DNA from: Tanytarsus gracilentus
Lineage: Eukaryota > Arthropoda > Insecta > Diptera > Chironomidae
Assembly (NCBI GenBank): GCA_038502055.1
Contig: JAXRKN010000015.1
Span: 124,001-188,000 of the forward strand
DNA: 64,000 bases
Direction: 5' to 3'
Shown here: positions 1-12,119 of the stretch, piece by piece
Layout: each line of letters starts with the position of its first letter
Position numbering within the stretch: position 1 is the stretch's first letter
Made by a program: the position numbers and the translations under genes
The notes under the pieces: generated by a model
Database searches by the model: none
The model's input: only the letters and a program-made list of their open reading frames with translations
What the model was told of the DNA's origin: nothing

Positions 1-2375
1 ATTCCATTGCTGAATTTCAGAATCAAATTCTGGCACTGGTTTAATGCATTCTACGGCACAAGTCTCTTTATTCCATTGCTGAATTTCAGAATCAAATTCT
101 GGCACTGGTTTAATGCATTCTACGGCACAAGTCTCTTTATTCCATTGCTGAATTTCAGAATCAAATTCTGGCACTGGTTTAATGCATTCTACGGCACAAG
201 TCTCTTTATTCCATTGCTGAATTTCAGAATCAAATTCTGGCATTGGTTTAATGCATTCTACGGCACAAGTCTCTTTATTCCATTGCTGAATTTCAGAATC
301 AAATTCTGGCACTGGTTTAATGCATTCTACGGCACAAGTTTCTTTATTCCATTGCTGAATTTCAGAATCAAAATCTGGCATTGGTTTAATGCATTCTACG
401 GCACAAGTCTCTTTATTCCATTGCTGAATTTCAGAATCAAATTCTGGCATTGGTTTAATGCATTCTACGGCACAAGTCTCTTTTTCCATTTGAATTTCAG
501 AATCAAATTCTGGCACTGGTTTAATGCATTCTACGGCACAAGTCTCTTTATTCCATTGCTGAATTTCAGAATCAAATTCTGGCATTGGTTTAATGCATTC
601 TACGGCACAAGTCTCTTTATTCCATTGCTGAATTTCAGAATCAAATTCTGGCACTGGTTTAATGCATTCTACGGCACAAGTCTCTTTATTCCATTGCTGA
701 ATTTCAGAATCAAAATCTGGCATTGGTTTAATGCATTCTACGGCACAAGTCTCTTTATTCCATTGCTGAATTTCAGAATCAAATTCTGGCATTGGTTTAA
801 TGCATTCTACGGCACAAGTCTCTTTATTCCATTGCTGAATTTCAGAATCAAAATCTGGCATTGGTTTAATGCATTCTACGGCACAAGTCTCTTTATTCCA
901 TTGCTGAATTTCAGAATCAAATTCTGGCACTGGTTTAATGCATTCTACGGCACAAGTCTCTTTATTCCATTGCTGAATTTCAGAATCAAAATCTGGCATT
1001 GGTTTAATGCATTCTACGGCACAAGTCTCTTTATTCCATTGCTGAATTTCAGAATCAAATTCTAGCATTGTTTTAATGCATTCTACGGCACAAGTCTCTT
1101 TATTCCATTGCTGAATTTCAGAATCAAATTCTGGCACTGGTTTAATGCATTCTACGGCACAAGTCTCTTTATCCCATTGCTGAATTTCAGAATCAAATTC
1201 TGGCATTGGTTTAATGCATTCTACGGCACAAGTCTCTTTATTCCATTGCTGAATTTCAGAATCAAATTCTGGCACTGGTTTAATGCATTCTACGGCACAA
1301 GTCTCTTTATTCCATTGCTGAATTTCAGAATCAAATTCTGGCACTGGTTTAATGCATTCTACGGCACAAGTTTCTTTATTCCATTGCTGAATTTCAGAAT
1401 CAAAATCTGGCATTGGTTTAATGCATTCTACGGCACAAGTCTCTTTATTCCATTGCTGAATTTCAGAATCAAATTCTGGCACTGGTTTAATGCATTCTAC
1501 GGCACAAGTTTCTTTATTCCATTGCTGAATTTCAGAATCAAAATCTGGCATTGGTTTAATGCATTCTACGGCACAAGTTTCTTTATTCCATTGCTGAATT
1601 TCAGAATCAAATTCTGGCATTGGTTTAATGCATTCTACGGCACAAGTCTCTTTATTCCATTGCTGAATTTCAGAATCAAATTCTGGCACTGGTTTAATGC
1701 ATTCTACGGCACAAGTCTCTTTATTCCATTGCTGAATTTCAGAATCAAATTCTGGCACTGGTTTAATGCATTCTACGGCACAAGTTTCTTTATTCCATTG
1801 CTGAATTTCAGAATCAAAATCTGGCATTGGTTTAATGCATTCTACGGCACAAGTCTCTTTATTCCATTGCTGAATTTCAGAATCAAATTCTGGCATTGGT
1901 TTAATGCATTCTACGGCACAAGTTTCTTTATTCCATTGTTGAATTTCAGAATCAAATTCTGGAATTGGTTTAATGCATTCTACGGCACAAGTTTCTTTAT
2001 TCCATTGCTGAATTTCAGAATCAAATTCTGGCATTGGTTTAATGCATTCTACGGCACAAGTTTCTTTATTCCATTGCTGAATTTCACTGTCAAATGGTCT
2101 CATTGGTCGAATGCATTCTACGTCACAAGTTTCTTTATTCCATTGCTGAATTTCAGAATCAAATTGTGGAATTGGTTTAATGCATTCTACGTCACAAGTT
2201 TCTTTATTCCATTGCTGAATTTCAGAATCAAATTCTGGCATTGGTTTAATGCATTCTACGGCACAAGTCTCTTTATTCCATTGCTGAATTTCAGAATCAA
2301 ATTCTGGCATTGGTTTAATGCATTCTACGGCACAAGTTTCTTTGTTCCATTGCTGAATTTCAGAATCAAATTCTG
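1..2375 (-). repeat. 69-bp coding tandem array of silk gene copy 1
   Basis: The period is exactly 69 bp (23 codons), with about 34 units plus a degenerate end unit near 2370-2440. Most units from 1 to about 1300 carry the variant CAAGTCTC. Units nearer the 5' end of the gene mix CAAGTCTC and CAAGTTTC. Units reading KPMPDF (AAAATCTGGCAT on the plus strand) occur here but not in the second array. One unit near 2085-2120 has the RPMRPF variant shared with the second array. Confidence 0.95.
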
Positions 2376-3559
2376 GCATTGGATCTTTACATTCGATAGC
2401 ACATGAATTTTCATTCCATATTTTATTTTCTGGAAGTCCTCCTGATGGCGGTTTATTTTTGCAAATCAAACTACATGTTGAGCTATCCCATTCTTTGTTA
2501 GCGGGAATATCGCTTTGCTTAGGTTCAACGCAAACACTTTCCAACTCACATGTATTTTCATTCCATTTTTTTCCAGATGGAAGTGGTTGAGGCATTGGAT
2601 TTGGACACACACAGTTGCACTTGTCATTGTTGACTTTATTGCCATCACATTGCTTAGGACGGCACCAACTGCAAGTTTCTTCGTCAAAAATTGCACCAAC
2701 TGGAAAACATTTTGACTTCTGTGGGCACTCGCATTTGCATTTTTCGGCATTCCAACGTTTTGGTCGTGTACATTCTTGTCGTTCACATTCGACTTCGTGG
2801 CATTTTTCAATATCTTTTTTTGATGTTTTTGGATTTTTTGCGTGTGCTAAATAGATTAGAATTTAAGGTTATTTGTCTAGATTCTGTGTGTTTTATGGAC
2901 TAAATAAAACTGAGATCTTAAAAATTATCCTCAACACCCATTTTTTCCCCTTCTCTCTTCCTCCCGCAATCTCATTTAGCCTTCTCTCTTTCTCTCGGTC
3001 GTTCACGACCGGACTCAACAGCTGTTCATGTGCAAAAGTTAAAAAAAAACATTAAACACCATTAGAGAAGTGGAGCGGTTTTAAAAAATGAAAAAAACAA
3101 AAATGGCCGCTCCACCTAGCGAATTTTTGGATCTTAATTGCTAACTTTAAATTCACACAAGTTTTGCGTACACTTGTTTAATATATCACTATAAAGCAAA
3201 TATTAAAAATAAATTTAAAGTTTTCAAGGAAGTTAAACAAAATATATAAAAATATAATTTTATATAATGAACTTATTTTATTTAGTACTTTTCCGTGCGG
3301 AATGTCTAATTAACGAGAAGGGAGAGTTTTAAACGTTTTTTTAAATATTTTATTAAATTTTAAAATTATTTTGCTTGAATTTTATGAACATTAAAAAATA
3401 TCTTTGAATTTTAATAATTCTTATAAAAATTAATAATTAAAAATCTTAGAAAAAGTCAAAATATAATTTGCTAAAATTAAAGAAAAATATTTTTTAAATT
3501 AGTTCCAACTCACCACTAACGAAAAAGAGCACAAATATTAAGACCTTAAAAATTTCCAT
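1..3559 (-). CDS. Balbiani-ring-type secreted silk protein, copy 1 (3' end outside window)
   Basis: Two exons are visible: a signal-peptide exon (3559-3514, MEIFKVLIFVLFFVS) and a giant exon from 2846 to the window edge. Exact GT/AG sites split a codon after its first base. After the cleavage region comes a Cys-rich N-terminal section (CxC and paired Cys, PSGKKWNENTC-type motifs), then about 34 visible copies of a 23-residue unit built on FDSEIQQWNKETCAVEC. Secretion signal, CxxxC-bearing tandem units and one giant repetitive exon match chironomid Balbiani-ring and related salivary secretory proteins, which are disulphide-bonded into larval silk; the function here is inferred from that family. 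I saw no stop in the frame. One unit near 480-500 is 3 bp shorter and lost the Trp. The gene is nearly identical at its 5' end to the complete copy at 13625-18472. Which Balbiani-ring family member it is cannot be told. Confidence 0.85.
2847..3513 (-). other. Intron 1 of silk gene copy 1
   Basis: This is a 667 bp intron. It shares its two ends with intron 1 of the second copy, but the middle (about 2950-3350) is unrelated to the other intron. The middle contains a pyrimidine-rich tract and a short hairpin with 7 bp arms (GGAGCGG and CCGCTCC, about 3073-3113). No coding potential was seen. Confidence 0.6.
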
Positions 3560-3587
3560 GTTGTTAGAAACTCTTAAGAATTTTAAC

Positions 3588-3619
3588 TGACAAAAAACTA
3601 TTAAGTTTTTGTTTTTATA
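3588..3619 (-). promoter_or_regulatory. TATA plus initiator core promoter of silk gene copy 1
   Basis: On the minus strand TATAAAAA begins at 3619 and an arthropod initiator TCAGT has its A at 3588, a 31 bp spacing. The predicted 5' leader is 28 nt. The same arrangement is conserved at the second copy. Confidence 0.75.
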
Positions 3620-4431
3620 CTTAGTTGAATATTAAAAAGTTTAAATGTGATGAAAAGAGATAAAAGATCGAGTTCGAAAAATAATATCCAATGAAAATTA
3701 AGACATTTGATGAAGCTGCAATATCTTCCAATGAGTGATATCATAACGTCATAAATAGATAGATGACAAAGAGGCAGCACTCTGGAGTTACCAGGAGTCA
3801 TAAATATCAAAATTTACTAACCACTAAGTTAAAAGTAATTTGATTTATAAATTTAAATTGAAACTTGAATATTTAAATCTATAGATCGATAATTTGTAAT
3901 TAGTTACATGAATATAAGTGCTTTATCTTGATGGAATTTTGTTTTTGCCTTTTAAACATATTATTTATTCAAATGAAAAGCGAACAAAGAAACACGAGCT
4001 CACTTAATTGTGTCGCTTTCAGCTCTCGATATGATATTTTTTCAGTTGATTAAACACTTCATAAAATGAAACTTTTCACGCTTATGATGTATTTTAAAAA
4101 ATTGTTTTGTTTCTTATTCTATTTTTCAATAAATTTGATCTTGAATCTTTCTTTTTTGTTTTTTGTAACAACAAATTTTTAATTTACACTTTCGGGGATT
4201 TCAACACTTAATTAAAGTACATGAAACCAAAGTTCTGAAATACGGACATTATGGCTGTCCGTGGCACTCTTGGTCGTCCATGAAGCTCTATCTTACTTGC
4301 AGCACCAGTTCTTACTTTCTTACTTTGTTCCTGCACCAGATCTCACTTCAGTTTATCTAGGTTCAGAAAAAAAGAAGTAAAGTTTACAAGTAAAACGCAA
4401 TCGACTCGAGTCGACTCACTCGGTTTAAATG
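3620..4431. other. Shared 5' flank of the duplicated silk gene, with repeat debris
   Basis: Positions 3620-4100 align closely with 18533-19130 upstream of the second silk gene, so the promoter flank was duplicated with the gene. An internally deleted copy of the short retroposon described at 18671 lies at about 3757-3795. Positions 4215-4300 belong to a dispersed repeat also seen at 26.2, 36.65 and 63.9 kb. No gene was seen. Confidence 0.6.
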
Positions 4432-6545
4432 TCTGGGAAATTTCATCGATTTGAGATTTTACAAACTTTTTGAGGTCTTCATAAGAAAATTTCGAAGTTT
4501 GTTGATCAAATTTTTTATTTAAAGCTAAAATTTTAGCTTCTTGATCTTTGAGAGTTGCCTACCCCTCGATGGGTAAACATTAAAATTTACAATTAATTAA
4601 TTTCAGTGTTTAAGTTAGTGATTAGTGTTTAAAATTACTTTTATCTGATAGTAAAAACATCGTTTCATCATCGAATCATCGAGTTTATCCATTTAAGTCA
4701 GGTAAGCAAGCAAGAATGAGTGAAAAGTTTTCTTGAACATTTTTTTTCCATCATTAATTTTTTATTTTTACTTTTCATGAAATTATTAATTAGATTCATC
4801 CTCATTCTTGCTTTAAAGTGTTTTTAAACATCCCTTGCTTCAGTTCATTTTAAATTTTATTAATATTTCTCGAAATTCAGAAATTATTTGTTTTGATCTC
4901 ACTGGATCTCTACTGGATCTTTTTTATCGTTCAAAAAAATTATAACCTCAAATTTTTTTTTCATATATTCGAATATATTCTAAGCTAAATTTCTTACTTT
5001 TTGCGCTTTAGGGAGACTTCAAATCACTAATTTTTTTTGTTTATTTCATATTTGAATTCATATTAAAAAATAATTTTAAAATTTGGGACGTTCTTTGAAT
5101 TTTGTTTATTTTCTTTTTTTTTTACTTTTTCCTCTTAATTTTTAAAGATTTTGAAATAATTCTCCTAAAAAATTTAAGAATGTTTATATTAATTAATTTG
5201 ATTTAAATTTGCTACGTAGCTTTGAAGAGCTTTTTTACAATAAACTGTTTAAAAAAAAAAAAAAATGGAAGTTTGAGCCCTTTTGAATTTAAATAAGTTA
5301 AAAAAGATTTTGAGCTTCATTATGAGAAATTAATTAATTTATATTTATCGAGGTAGGGATGAACATCGCGATGTCACCCACCCTTCGGATTTAAATAATT
5401 TTTGACGGTTGAAACATGCTGAACTGGAGTGTTTTTTGTAAAATTACAGAAAAATTATTTTTTATTAGTTTTTTTAATAAATTAACGAAGATTTTTACTA
5501 ATTCAAATTTTTAAAATGAAATATTTGATTTTCCTGCGAGATTTGATGATACTTTTCACAAATATGTGAGAAAATCTTTAGTGGGCTAACGGATTTGAAA
5601 AATTCAAAACTGTTTTCTTCGAAGGATAAGAAATCTAGGAAAAAATTCATGCAACACTTTGAAATAACGTCCCATTTATAAATATTTTTTTTCTCTCAAT
5701 GCTCGCAATACCTTTTTTTAAAAAATCTGATTTGAAGCATTCATAAATGTGTTAATTAAATATTTAATTTTCTTTTTTTTTGTTATTAAAATATCTAAAC
5801 TCTGATCATATAATAAGGAGCGAAGATTTTCTAAATTTGATATATGATTCAATTTAATTTGAATTTTAAGTTAATATAATTTATGTTAATTGTTTGTCTG
5901 TTTTGTGCCGTGGTGGTCCAGCTTATAAAGACTAGTTAAGGCTGAGGAAGGAAGGAGTGACGGAAACTTTATTCAATGCCGTCGAACCACTTTTATTTAT
6001 TATTATATTTCGGGGGACAGCAGGACTTTAAAAGCAGCCTTTCGTTTTTCCGGTTGGCACCGCTCCCTGCTTACTCCACATAGAACACGATGTGGGGTAA
6101 TTCGATCGCCGGGTGGATAGGGTTATCTTCCTTATTCATCTAGTGGCAATTCTTGAGTCGTAGCGTATCCGACGCGAGAACTACGATAAGGACGGAAGCT
6201 GCACTGGTTTGCGTCTGACCAGGGTCAAAAGAAACCTGAGAGCTATCACATCGTTAAATACCAATACCAAATACCAATACCAAATTTGAGCTTCTTGATC
6301 TTTATTAAAATTTTCTAACATTTCTAAAAATTTTTGGTCGTTCAAATTTTCTTCGATTGTCGCAAACTTTCCCAAAATTTCTTGACTTTGTTGTTCTGAA
6401 ATTTTTTGGTATTTTTCAGCTAATTTTTCATTTTCAGCCTTTTGTAAATCCAAAAGTCGAGAAATTTTTGATCGTCACTTTTGAGATTTTCGATCAACTT
6501 TTGATTCTCATTTTGAAGTTTTGAAATTTATTTGTTTAGTTTTAA
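4432..6545 (-). pseudogene. Broken copy of the secreted coiled-coil gene, split by a retroelement
   Basis: Two stretches, 4432-4549 and 6289-6545, align with the middle of the intact coiled-coil gene (20650-21093). The second stretch still reads LQKAENEKLAEKYQKISEQQ and neighbouring residues. Missing are the signal peptide and N-terminal third, the C-terminal third and an internal stretch of roughly 86 bp. A 1.7 kb element interrupts what remains. The piece can no longer make the parent protein. It sits behind silk copy 1 just as the intact gene sits behind silk copy 2, which supports duplication of the pair followed by decay here. Confidence 0.8.
4550..6288 (+). mobile_element. Non-coding retroelement insertion with target-site duplication
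   Basis: The insert is bounded by AGCTTCTTGATCTTT at 4535-4549 and again at 6289-6303 (15 bp, extendable to 22 bp with one mismatch). It ends in an AATACC-type microsatellite tail (6257-6283), the signature of target-primed reverse transcription. The 5' block (TTGCCTACCCC..., a CAGGTAAG splice-donor-like site at 4699-4706, inverted arms at 4708-4720 and 4801-4813) recurs at 26.69-26.94 kb. A segment at 5891-5990 matches reversed LTR-like sequence found at 25.3-25.8 and 27.6 kb. No reverse transcriptase frame is present, so it is non-autonomous or composite. Confidence 0.7.
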
Positions 6546-6620
6546 ATTGAGAGAATTTTAGAAAATTGTATGTTAACAATTGTTTCTTTTTTAAATTGAT
6601 TAAGATTCTAATTTTTTAAG

Positions 6621-6979
6621 GTCGCATCAAGCCGGTCGTTAATCAGTCACGTCTAAAAACTTTTTGTGAATCAAATGACATTTTAATCACCGCTTACTCG
6701 CCTCTCGGCAGTCCAGCTCGGCCATGGACTGAAAAGGGTGAAACTTTGTTAGTTGAGGAACCAATAATACTTGACATTGCTAAAAAGCATAAAAAGACTG
6801 CCGGTCAAGTGCTTTTGAGATATCAAGTGCAAAGAGGAATTATTGTCATTCCAAAGACAGTCACAAACTCGAGAATTGTTGAGAATTTTAATATTTTTGA
6901 TTTCGAGTTGAGCGAGGAGGAGGTGAAGGCAATTGATGAAATGAATTGTAACAGAAGACTTTGTCCCGAGTCAAAGTGA
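6621..6979 (+). pseudogene. 3' remnant of an aldo-keto reductase gene
   Basis: Translation after an intron-like acceptor (TTTTTTAAG at 6612-6620) gives RIKPVVNQSRLK, ITAYSPLGSPARPW, AGQVLLRYQVQRGIIVIPKT and FELSEEEVKAIDEMN, the typical C-terminal half of NADPH-dependent aldo-keto reductases, including the IPKT cofactor-binding region. The catalytic Asp/Tyr/Lys/His half is absent. Upstream lies the decayed coiled-coil copy instead of earlier exons. A GTGAGT after the SK codon suggests one more exon (GDHPVAKDEF at about 7032-7064), but the phases do not join. Most likely the gene was truncated at the edge of the segmental duplication. Confidence 0.75.
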
Positions 6980-7168
6980 GTTTTGATGAAAATACAATTG
7001 ATATTTTCGATAAGAATTTAAAATTTTCAAGGTGATCATCCTGTTGCAAAGGACGAATTCTAAATATCTGAATAAATCATATCAAAAGAATTCAGTAAAA
7101 AAATTACATTTATTTTTAATTTTCACTCACAAATTTTTTTTAAATATTATACTTTGGAAAAATTAAAT

Positions 7169-8187
7169 TCAGTCTAAATGTGGAAGAATTATTTCATTAA
7201 TTAGCGTTCGATTTAGATGCCAGGAAATATGAATTATATGAGGAACTGTAACCAATTCAAGTTTTTTATCCTCATCAAGTTGTCTAAGTCCTATCACATC
7301 TTCTGTATAGAGTGGACGTTCTCGGAGCGGAACAACAGTGAGATTCTCATCATAAAAGCCAAAATGAGCACTCTCCCATGGAGTGATGACTGTAATATAA
7401 ATATTTTTAGCACTGGATTTGCAAAAATCAAGATTAATTCTTAACCTCCATCGTTTGGTCCACCAATCAAAATCATTTTCTCGAGTCTTAATAAATTATC
7501 ACGAAATTGAGTTGAATTTGTGCAGAGAACTTCATTGTTAATGTAAGGTAAAAAAGAGCTATACTTTAGGTATAGCTGTCGTTGGTGTGGATCATTCCAA
7601 TAATTGCCAACTGAAGTGTGTTGACCTATTCGAGAATAAAAGAGTTCGTAGGCATTCGAGGCGACGAGAGTTGGAAAAATTAAATGAAGAAATGCGGCTG
7701 AAATGAAGCGCGATAAGATTTAATGTTTTAAAAATTATTTTGAACTTACATCCAAACTGTCCACCTTGAGGACTACTTAGAGAAATAAACTTTTTCACTT
7801 TGTGATTCTTATAAAATTGAATTAATCCTCTAGCGAGCAATCCACCCTGACTATATCCAAGCACATGAACTCCATCGGGATGTTTCTTAAAAATCTCATC
7901 AAAATCATCAAAGAACGAGTCGATTTGACTTAAAGCATTCTCAAGACTCTGCCAGTTCGTCCATTTATCTATAATGTACACTTCCGTGCCAGGATGGCCC
8001 TAAAAAAATATTTCGTAATCGAAACAAAGAAAAATTTTGATCAACTTACGAGTTTTATCTGCTCGGCGATAATCTCCATGCTACTGGCATCGGAAAGAAT
8101 TCCATGGAATAAAACCACAGGTCTATAAGCACAACAAAGAGTAAAAAGTGTGAAAATGCCAATAAAATAATAAAAATTTATTTTCAT
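7169..8187 (-). CDS. Lysosomal palmitoyl-protein thioesterase 2-like hydrolase
   Basis: Four exons (8187-8050, 7999-7750, 7697-7446, 7389-7169) sum to 286 codons with consensus splice sites. The N-terminus is a signal peptide (MKINFYYFIGIFTLFTLCCA). An alpha/beta-hydrolase core follows: VVLFHGILSD, the nucleophile elbow GYSQGG with Ser96, SLSSPQGGQFG, the acid motif LIGGPNDGVITPW, and a late HISWH with the catalytic His. These motifs and the length fit PPT2, which removes thioester-linked acyl groups in lysosomes, better than PPT1. All triad positions are present, so it should be active. The gene runs opposite to the aldo-keto remnant. Confidence 0.88.
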
Positions 8188-8760
8188 TTCTTTTCTTCTT
8201 TTTATTCAAATAAAACGAAAATATTTGTTTTGTTGAAGCGAAAGTTTTGCTTCAGTTTCAAGCGGGAAATGAATGAATTATTTTTAAAAACTTGCTCTAA
8301 TTTTTTAATTCTCTTAAAATTTTTTTATATCGAAAGTAAAATAATGTACCCACCCAGATTAATTTAATTATGAAGAGAGAGAGAGAGAGAAATATTTAAA
8401 TTTTTTAACTTTCAATAAAAATTGAGTTAAGTTTAAGACTAAAGATTGAAGTGCTTTATACAGTTTTCTTGCTGAAATTAAAATATAAAGCGAAACTATA
8501 AAAAAATTATTTCTTCCTATTAAAATATTTTTATTTATAAAAAATAATTAAAGTTCAAACAAGTATATACTTTGATCAATTGTTTCCAATTGAATTTTTT
8601 TTATCAAAATATTGTATTCATGCACTTAAAAGCACTTATTTTTTTTCTTCACTTAGTTTTCAATACGCGCTTTTTTGTTTAATCTATTTTTTTTAAGATT
8701 AAATAAAATTCATAAATTTTGTTGAAACTCAGAAGAAACCATTAAAATTATTAATTTTGG
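8188..8760. other. Intergenic, AT-rich, with a GA microsatellite
   Basis: I see no gene between the thioesterase start and the end of the next gene. A (GA)n run lies at about 8372-8391. The rest is low-complexity AT sequence. Confidence 0.6.
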
Positions 8761-10098
8761 TTAGTTAATTTTTAAAACTCCCACAAAAACTGCTTCACAC
8801 CATTCCACCGAATTTGAAGCCAAGTTGTAAGCTTGTGTAAAAAATCTTGTTGGTAGAGGAACTGAAGAAGTTATGGTGACTAAGTTGGTTTGTAAGTTTG
8901 ACAGCTGAATTATTGGAAGTCCAGGCTCGATTTCATTTTCCTTCTCTTCACGGTAATTAGAAAAAATGTCACCCGATGGAGGATCAGGACATGGCATTTG
9001 AACGGAAACATTGAGAGAATCAGCTTCGGGGATTAAGGTATCAATCATGAATTTCGTGTACTCAACCACATTTTTAAGATATCCATTTTCGAATTCAGTA
9101 TTTTCGATTTTTTTCCACTCGGTCAATATAAAAATTTTAACGTCTTCGTTTTGTAACAAATTACCCTCCGACTTAAGATCGATTACTTCTGGATGGAGTT
9201 GATTAAATTTGTAAGCATCAAAATTGTAATGGCACCTCAATAATTCAAAGTTATTAAAAACGGAAACGACATTGATGTCACCATCGTTAAATTGCGACGC
9301 ACGAAGAGATGAGAATGACTCAGAACATTGGCTATTCTTGACTCGTTGTCGCTCCAGTTTGCTCACATTTACATTAACATCTTTAGATGTGTTAATCGTA
9401 TCCCTAAAAAAATTTGTTAGAATAATTTTGGAATAAATATTTAAATATTTACTGTTCAATATTTTTCAAGACGATGTCAATGAGAGCTCTTTCGAGACCT
9501 TCTTGGGTGTGTTGATTGACATGATCAAGATTCTTAAGATGATTTGCAATGGAGTCCTTGTTAAAATCACTTGAATTAGGATGAATTACTGTAGGAATTC
9601 GTACGGAGTTGTCAAACTTCTTGACTTCACTTGCAATAAGGTCAAGAAGAATTTTGAGTAATCCATGATGATTTTTACTATGAATTTCCTCTAAAATGAC
9701 CGACAATTCTGGAAAATGCGTCTTCTAAAAAAAAATATTACTCTCATATAAAATTCGTCTCCTGAAAAACTTACGCAATATTCAAGTCGATGAGAGTTTC
9801 CTGTGACATGACCACCAATTAAGTTCATGTGAAATTCTTTATTTCTTTCTTCTTTAACGCACAAAACACAATAAAACTTTTCCAATCCGTAAACATATTG
9901 AATACCGAGAGATCTTTCGTCAAATGATGAAATAATTGATGGAAGATCTTGAAGAGTCTTTTTTGGTTGATTATTGCGACTTCGAGGGTATTGTGTTTGA
10001 ATCTCACGATGGACTCTTGGAACAAATGAAAACACTTTTGGAACTAAACTATTATCAAGTTGTCCAGTTAGCGATAAATGTGCCACAAATAAACTCAT
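8761..10098 (-). CDS. Uncharacterised U1-type zinc-finger protein, paralogue A
   Basis: Three exons (10098-9775, 9724-9453, 9403-8761) give 412 codons; the introns are in phases 0 and 2. Residues 77-103 form a C2H2 finger, C77-x2-C80-x16-H97-x5-H103, resembling U1/matrin-type RNA- or DNA-binding fingers but with a longer loop than its neighbour. A conserved CPDPPSGDIF motif lies near residue 330. There is no signal peptide or membrane segment, so it is probably intracellular and perhaps nuclear. It is a diverged tandem duplicate of the gene at 10668-12119, with the same intron phases and motifs. I do not recognise the family beyond the finger. Confidence 0.75.
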
Positions 10099-10667
10099 TA
10101 TTCAGAAGCAAAATAAAACAATTTAATTTAATTAATTTAATGAATAAATTTTTGACTACGAATAAGCGATTTGCGTGTTAATAGTAATTATTTAGTTTTT
10201 TTAGGTTCAAATAGTAAAATTTGCTTTTAAACAACTTTTTGAAAATAATGAGTAATTTTTAAGAGGGCACCTAACTTGGAATCTATTGCAATCCGATTGA
10301 TCGGACTGATCGAGTGTTTGAAAAAAGTTTTCGGGTAATCTAAAAAAATTTAAGAGATTAAATTAAAAAATAAAAATATTTTTTTAATAAGTTTTATTTA
10401 GTTTTTCAACTAGCTTTATATATTTATATTTAAATTTAAAGTAAAAAATATTTTATGTGCTATGCTAACGCAATTATTAAGTATTATCTTTTTTCAAATT
10501 AACTTTTTAAAAAATTTGCATTTCTTGAAATAAATGCATCAACAAGGTTAGATGGTATATTTTTAATGTATTAAAAAAGTTGAATGCCAGAGGTCTAAAA
10601 ATGAATTTAAAATTCGTTCGTTTTTCAACGTTTTCAATTTATTTTGGCAGAATCAAATCTAAATGTT
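10099..10667. other. Spacer between the two zinc-finger paralogues
   Basis: AT-rich spacer of 569 bp. No open frame with coding character and no repeat family was recognised. Confidence 0.6.
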
Positions 10668-12119
10668 TTAATGTAAAATGTTATTTTCATCTAATACAAA
10701 TCCATCATACCAATGGTAACAATTTGTCATCGGATTGTGAGCAGCGGTTAAAAATCTTGATGGTAATGGTTCGCTTGAGACAACTGGTATAATTTGAGAA
10801 GGCAGATTGTGATCAACTCTTAAGTTTGCTAAAACTATTACAGGCAGTTGTTGTTGAGTCAATGGTGGTTGCTGATAATTTTCAGGTGTTCTTTGATAAT
10901 TTTTAGAAAACTTCATAAGTTTACTCTCTTCAGTAGCTTTAAAAATATCTCCAGATGGTGGCTCAGGACACGAAGCTTGCTTGGTAGCTCGAATTGATTC
11001 CATGTTCATTTTTGTCACCATTTCATCAATTTTTAAAACAACATAATTAGCAAGATTTCTGACACTCTCAGTGTCAAGGTCACTTTCGTGAATTTTCTGA
11101 CGCGCTTCGAGCAGAAAGTCTTTATGAAGCATAAACAGAATGTTACTTGTATTCTTAAACTTTTGTTCCAGAACCAACGCTGACTCGCTTAGAATTTTAA
11201 TCTGATTTGCATCCAGTTTGCAATCTAACTTTAAACTTTCAAGACCGTCCATTAACTTATGGAAGTTAATTTCCTCCGGAAAAGCTTTAGCTGCATTAAA
11301 AGCCGATATTTGAACTGTTTGAGCGGGTTGATTGATATTTGCAACAGTAAATTTTTCGACGTTTGAAGTCACTATTTCATCATCAATTTTTGAAGATCTA
11401 AAATTTCGAATATTAAATTTAAGAATAATTTTTAAACTTGTTTTATAACATACATAATTTCTTCCGTCTTTTTCATAATCGAGTTCATCAATTTTATTTC
11501 AAACCCTGATCTTGTATTCACGCAAACATGTGGACTATTTTTTATCTGGTCATAAACATATTGTTCGTTTTTTATAAAAAACCTTCTGACATAAGTTATC
11601 GGCAACTTCTGTGGACTCACTTCATCAACTTTAGCAGCTACAACTTCGAGGAGTTCATATAAAATTTCATCAAGATGAGCATTGTGAAGCTGCTCTAACT
11701 CTGTTGAGAGTGTCGGAAAATGTTCTTGCTGCATCAAAATTAAATTACATGTTATAATCCTATCACAATACTACTCACTAGTTACTCACACAATATTTTC
11801 GACGATGCGAATTTCCTATGATATGACCGACAATAAGATTCATGTGAAACCATTTGTTACAAAGCACGCAACAGAACTTTTCAGCACTCAGGCCAAAAAT
11901 GTAGCTTAGTCCCATTAGAGGCTTTTGTTTAGAGGAAATGATCGTCTCAAGATCACGAAGACTTTTTCCAGATAACTTTTTGTCAAACTCTGACTGGGTT
12001 TGGTTTTTAGTTTTCAAATCTTTGTATTGAGATTGTTCATGACTCATGAACATATCCTTTGACAGTGTGGGAATGGCGTGACAGCCAAGGTTAGATGAAA
12101 ATTGTGAAATTCGAGACAT
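10668..12119 (-). CDS. Uncharacterised U1-type zinc-finger protein, paralogue B
   Basis: Three exons (12119-11790, 11728-11454, 11397-10668) give 444 codons. The start is the first ATG (MSRISQF); an upstream GTG in frame is not needed. The finger is C-x2-C-x11-H-x5-H (FCCVLCNKWFHMNLIVGHIIGNSH), the canonical U1-type spacing. Shared with paralogue A are YIFGLSAEKF/YVYGLEKF before the finger, CPEPPSGDIF, and a C-terminal SEPLPSRFLTAAHN motif (VPLPTRFFTQAYN in A). A Gln/Pro-rich stretch lies between the last two motifs. The role is unknown; the pair arose by tandem duplication with conserved intron phases 0 and 2. Confidence 0.75.

Noticed and set aside
7..2406. Plus-strand open frames of 352 and 432 codons across the first silk array
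   Set aside because: They read the antisense of 69-bp units whose length is divisible by three, so an open antisense frame repeats automatically. The minus strand has the signal peptide, splice sites and Cys pattern.
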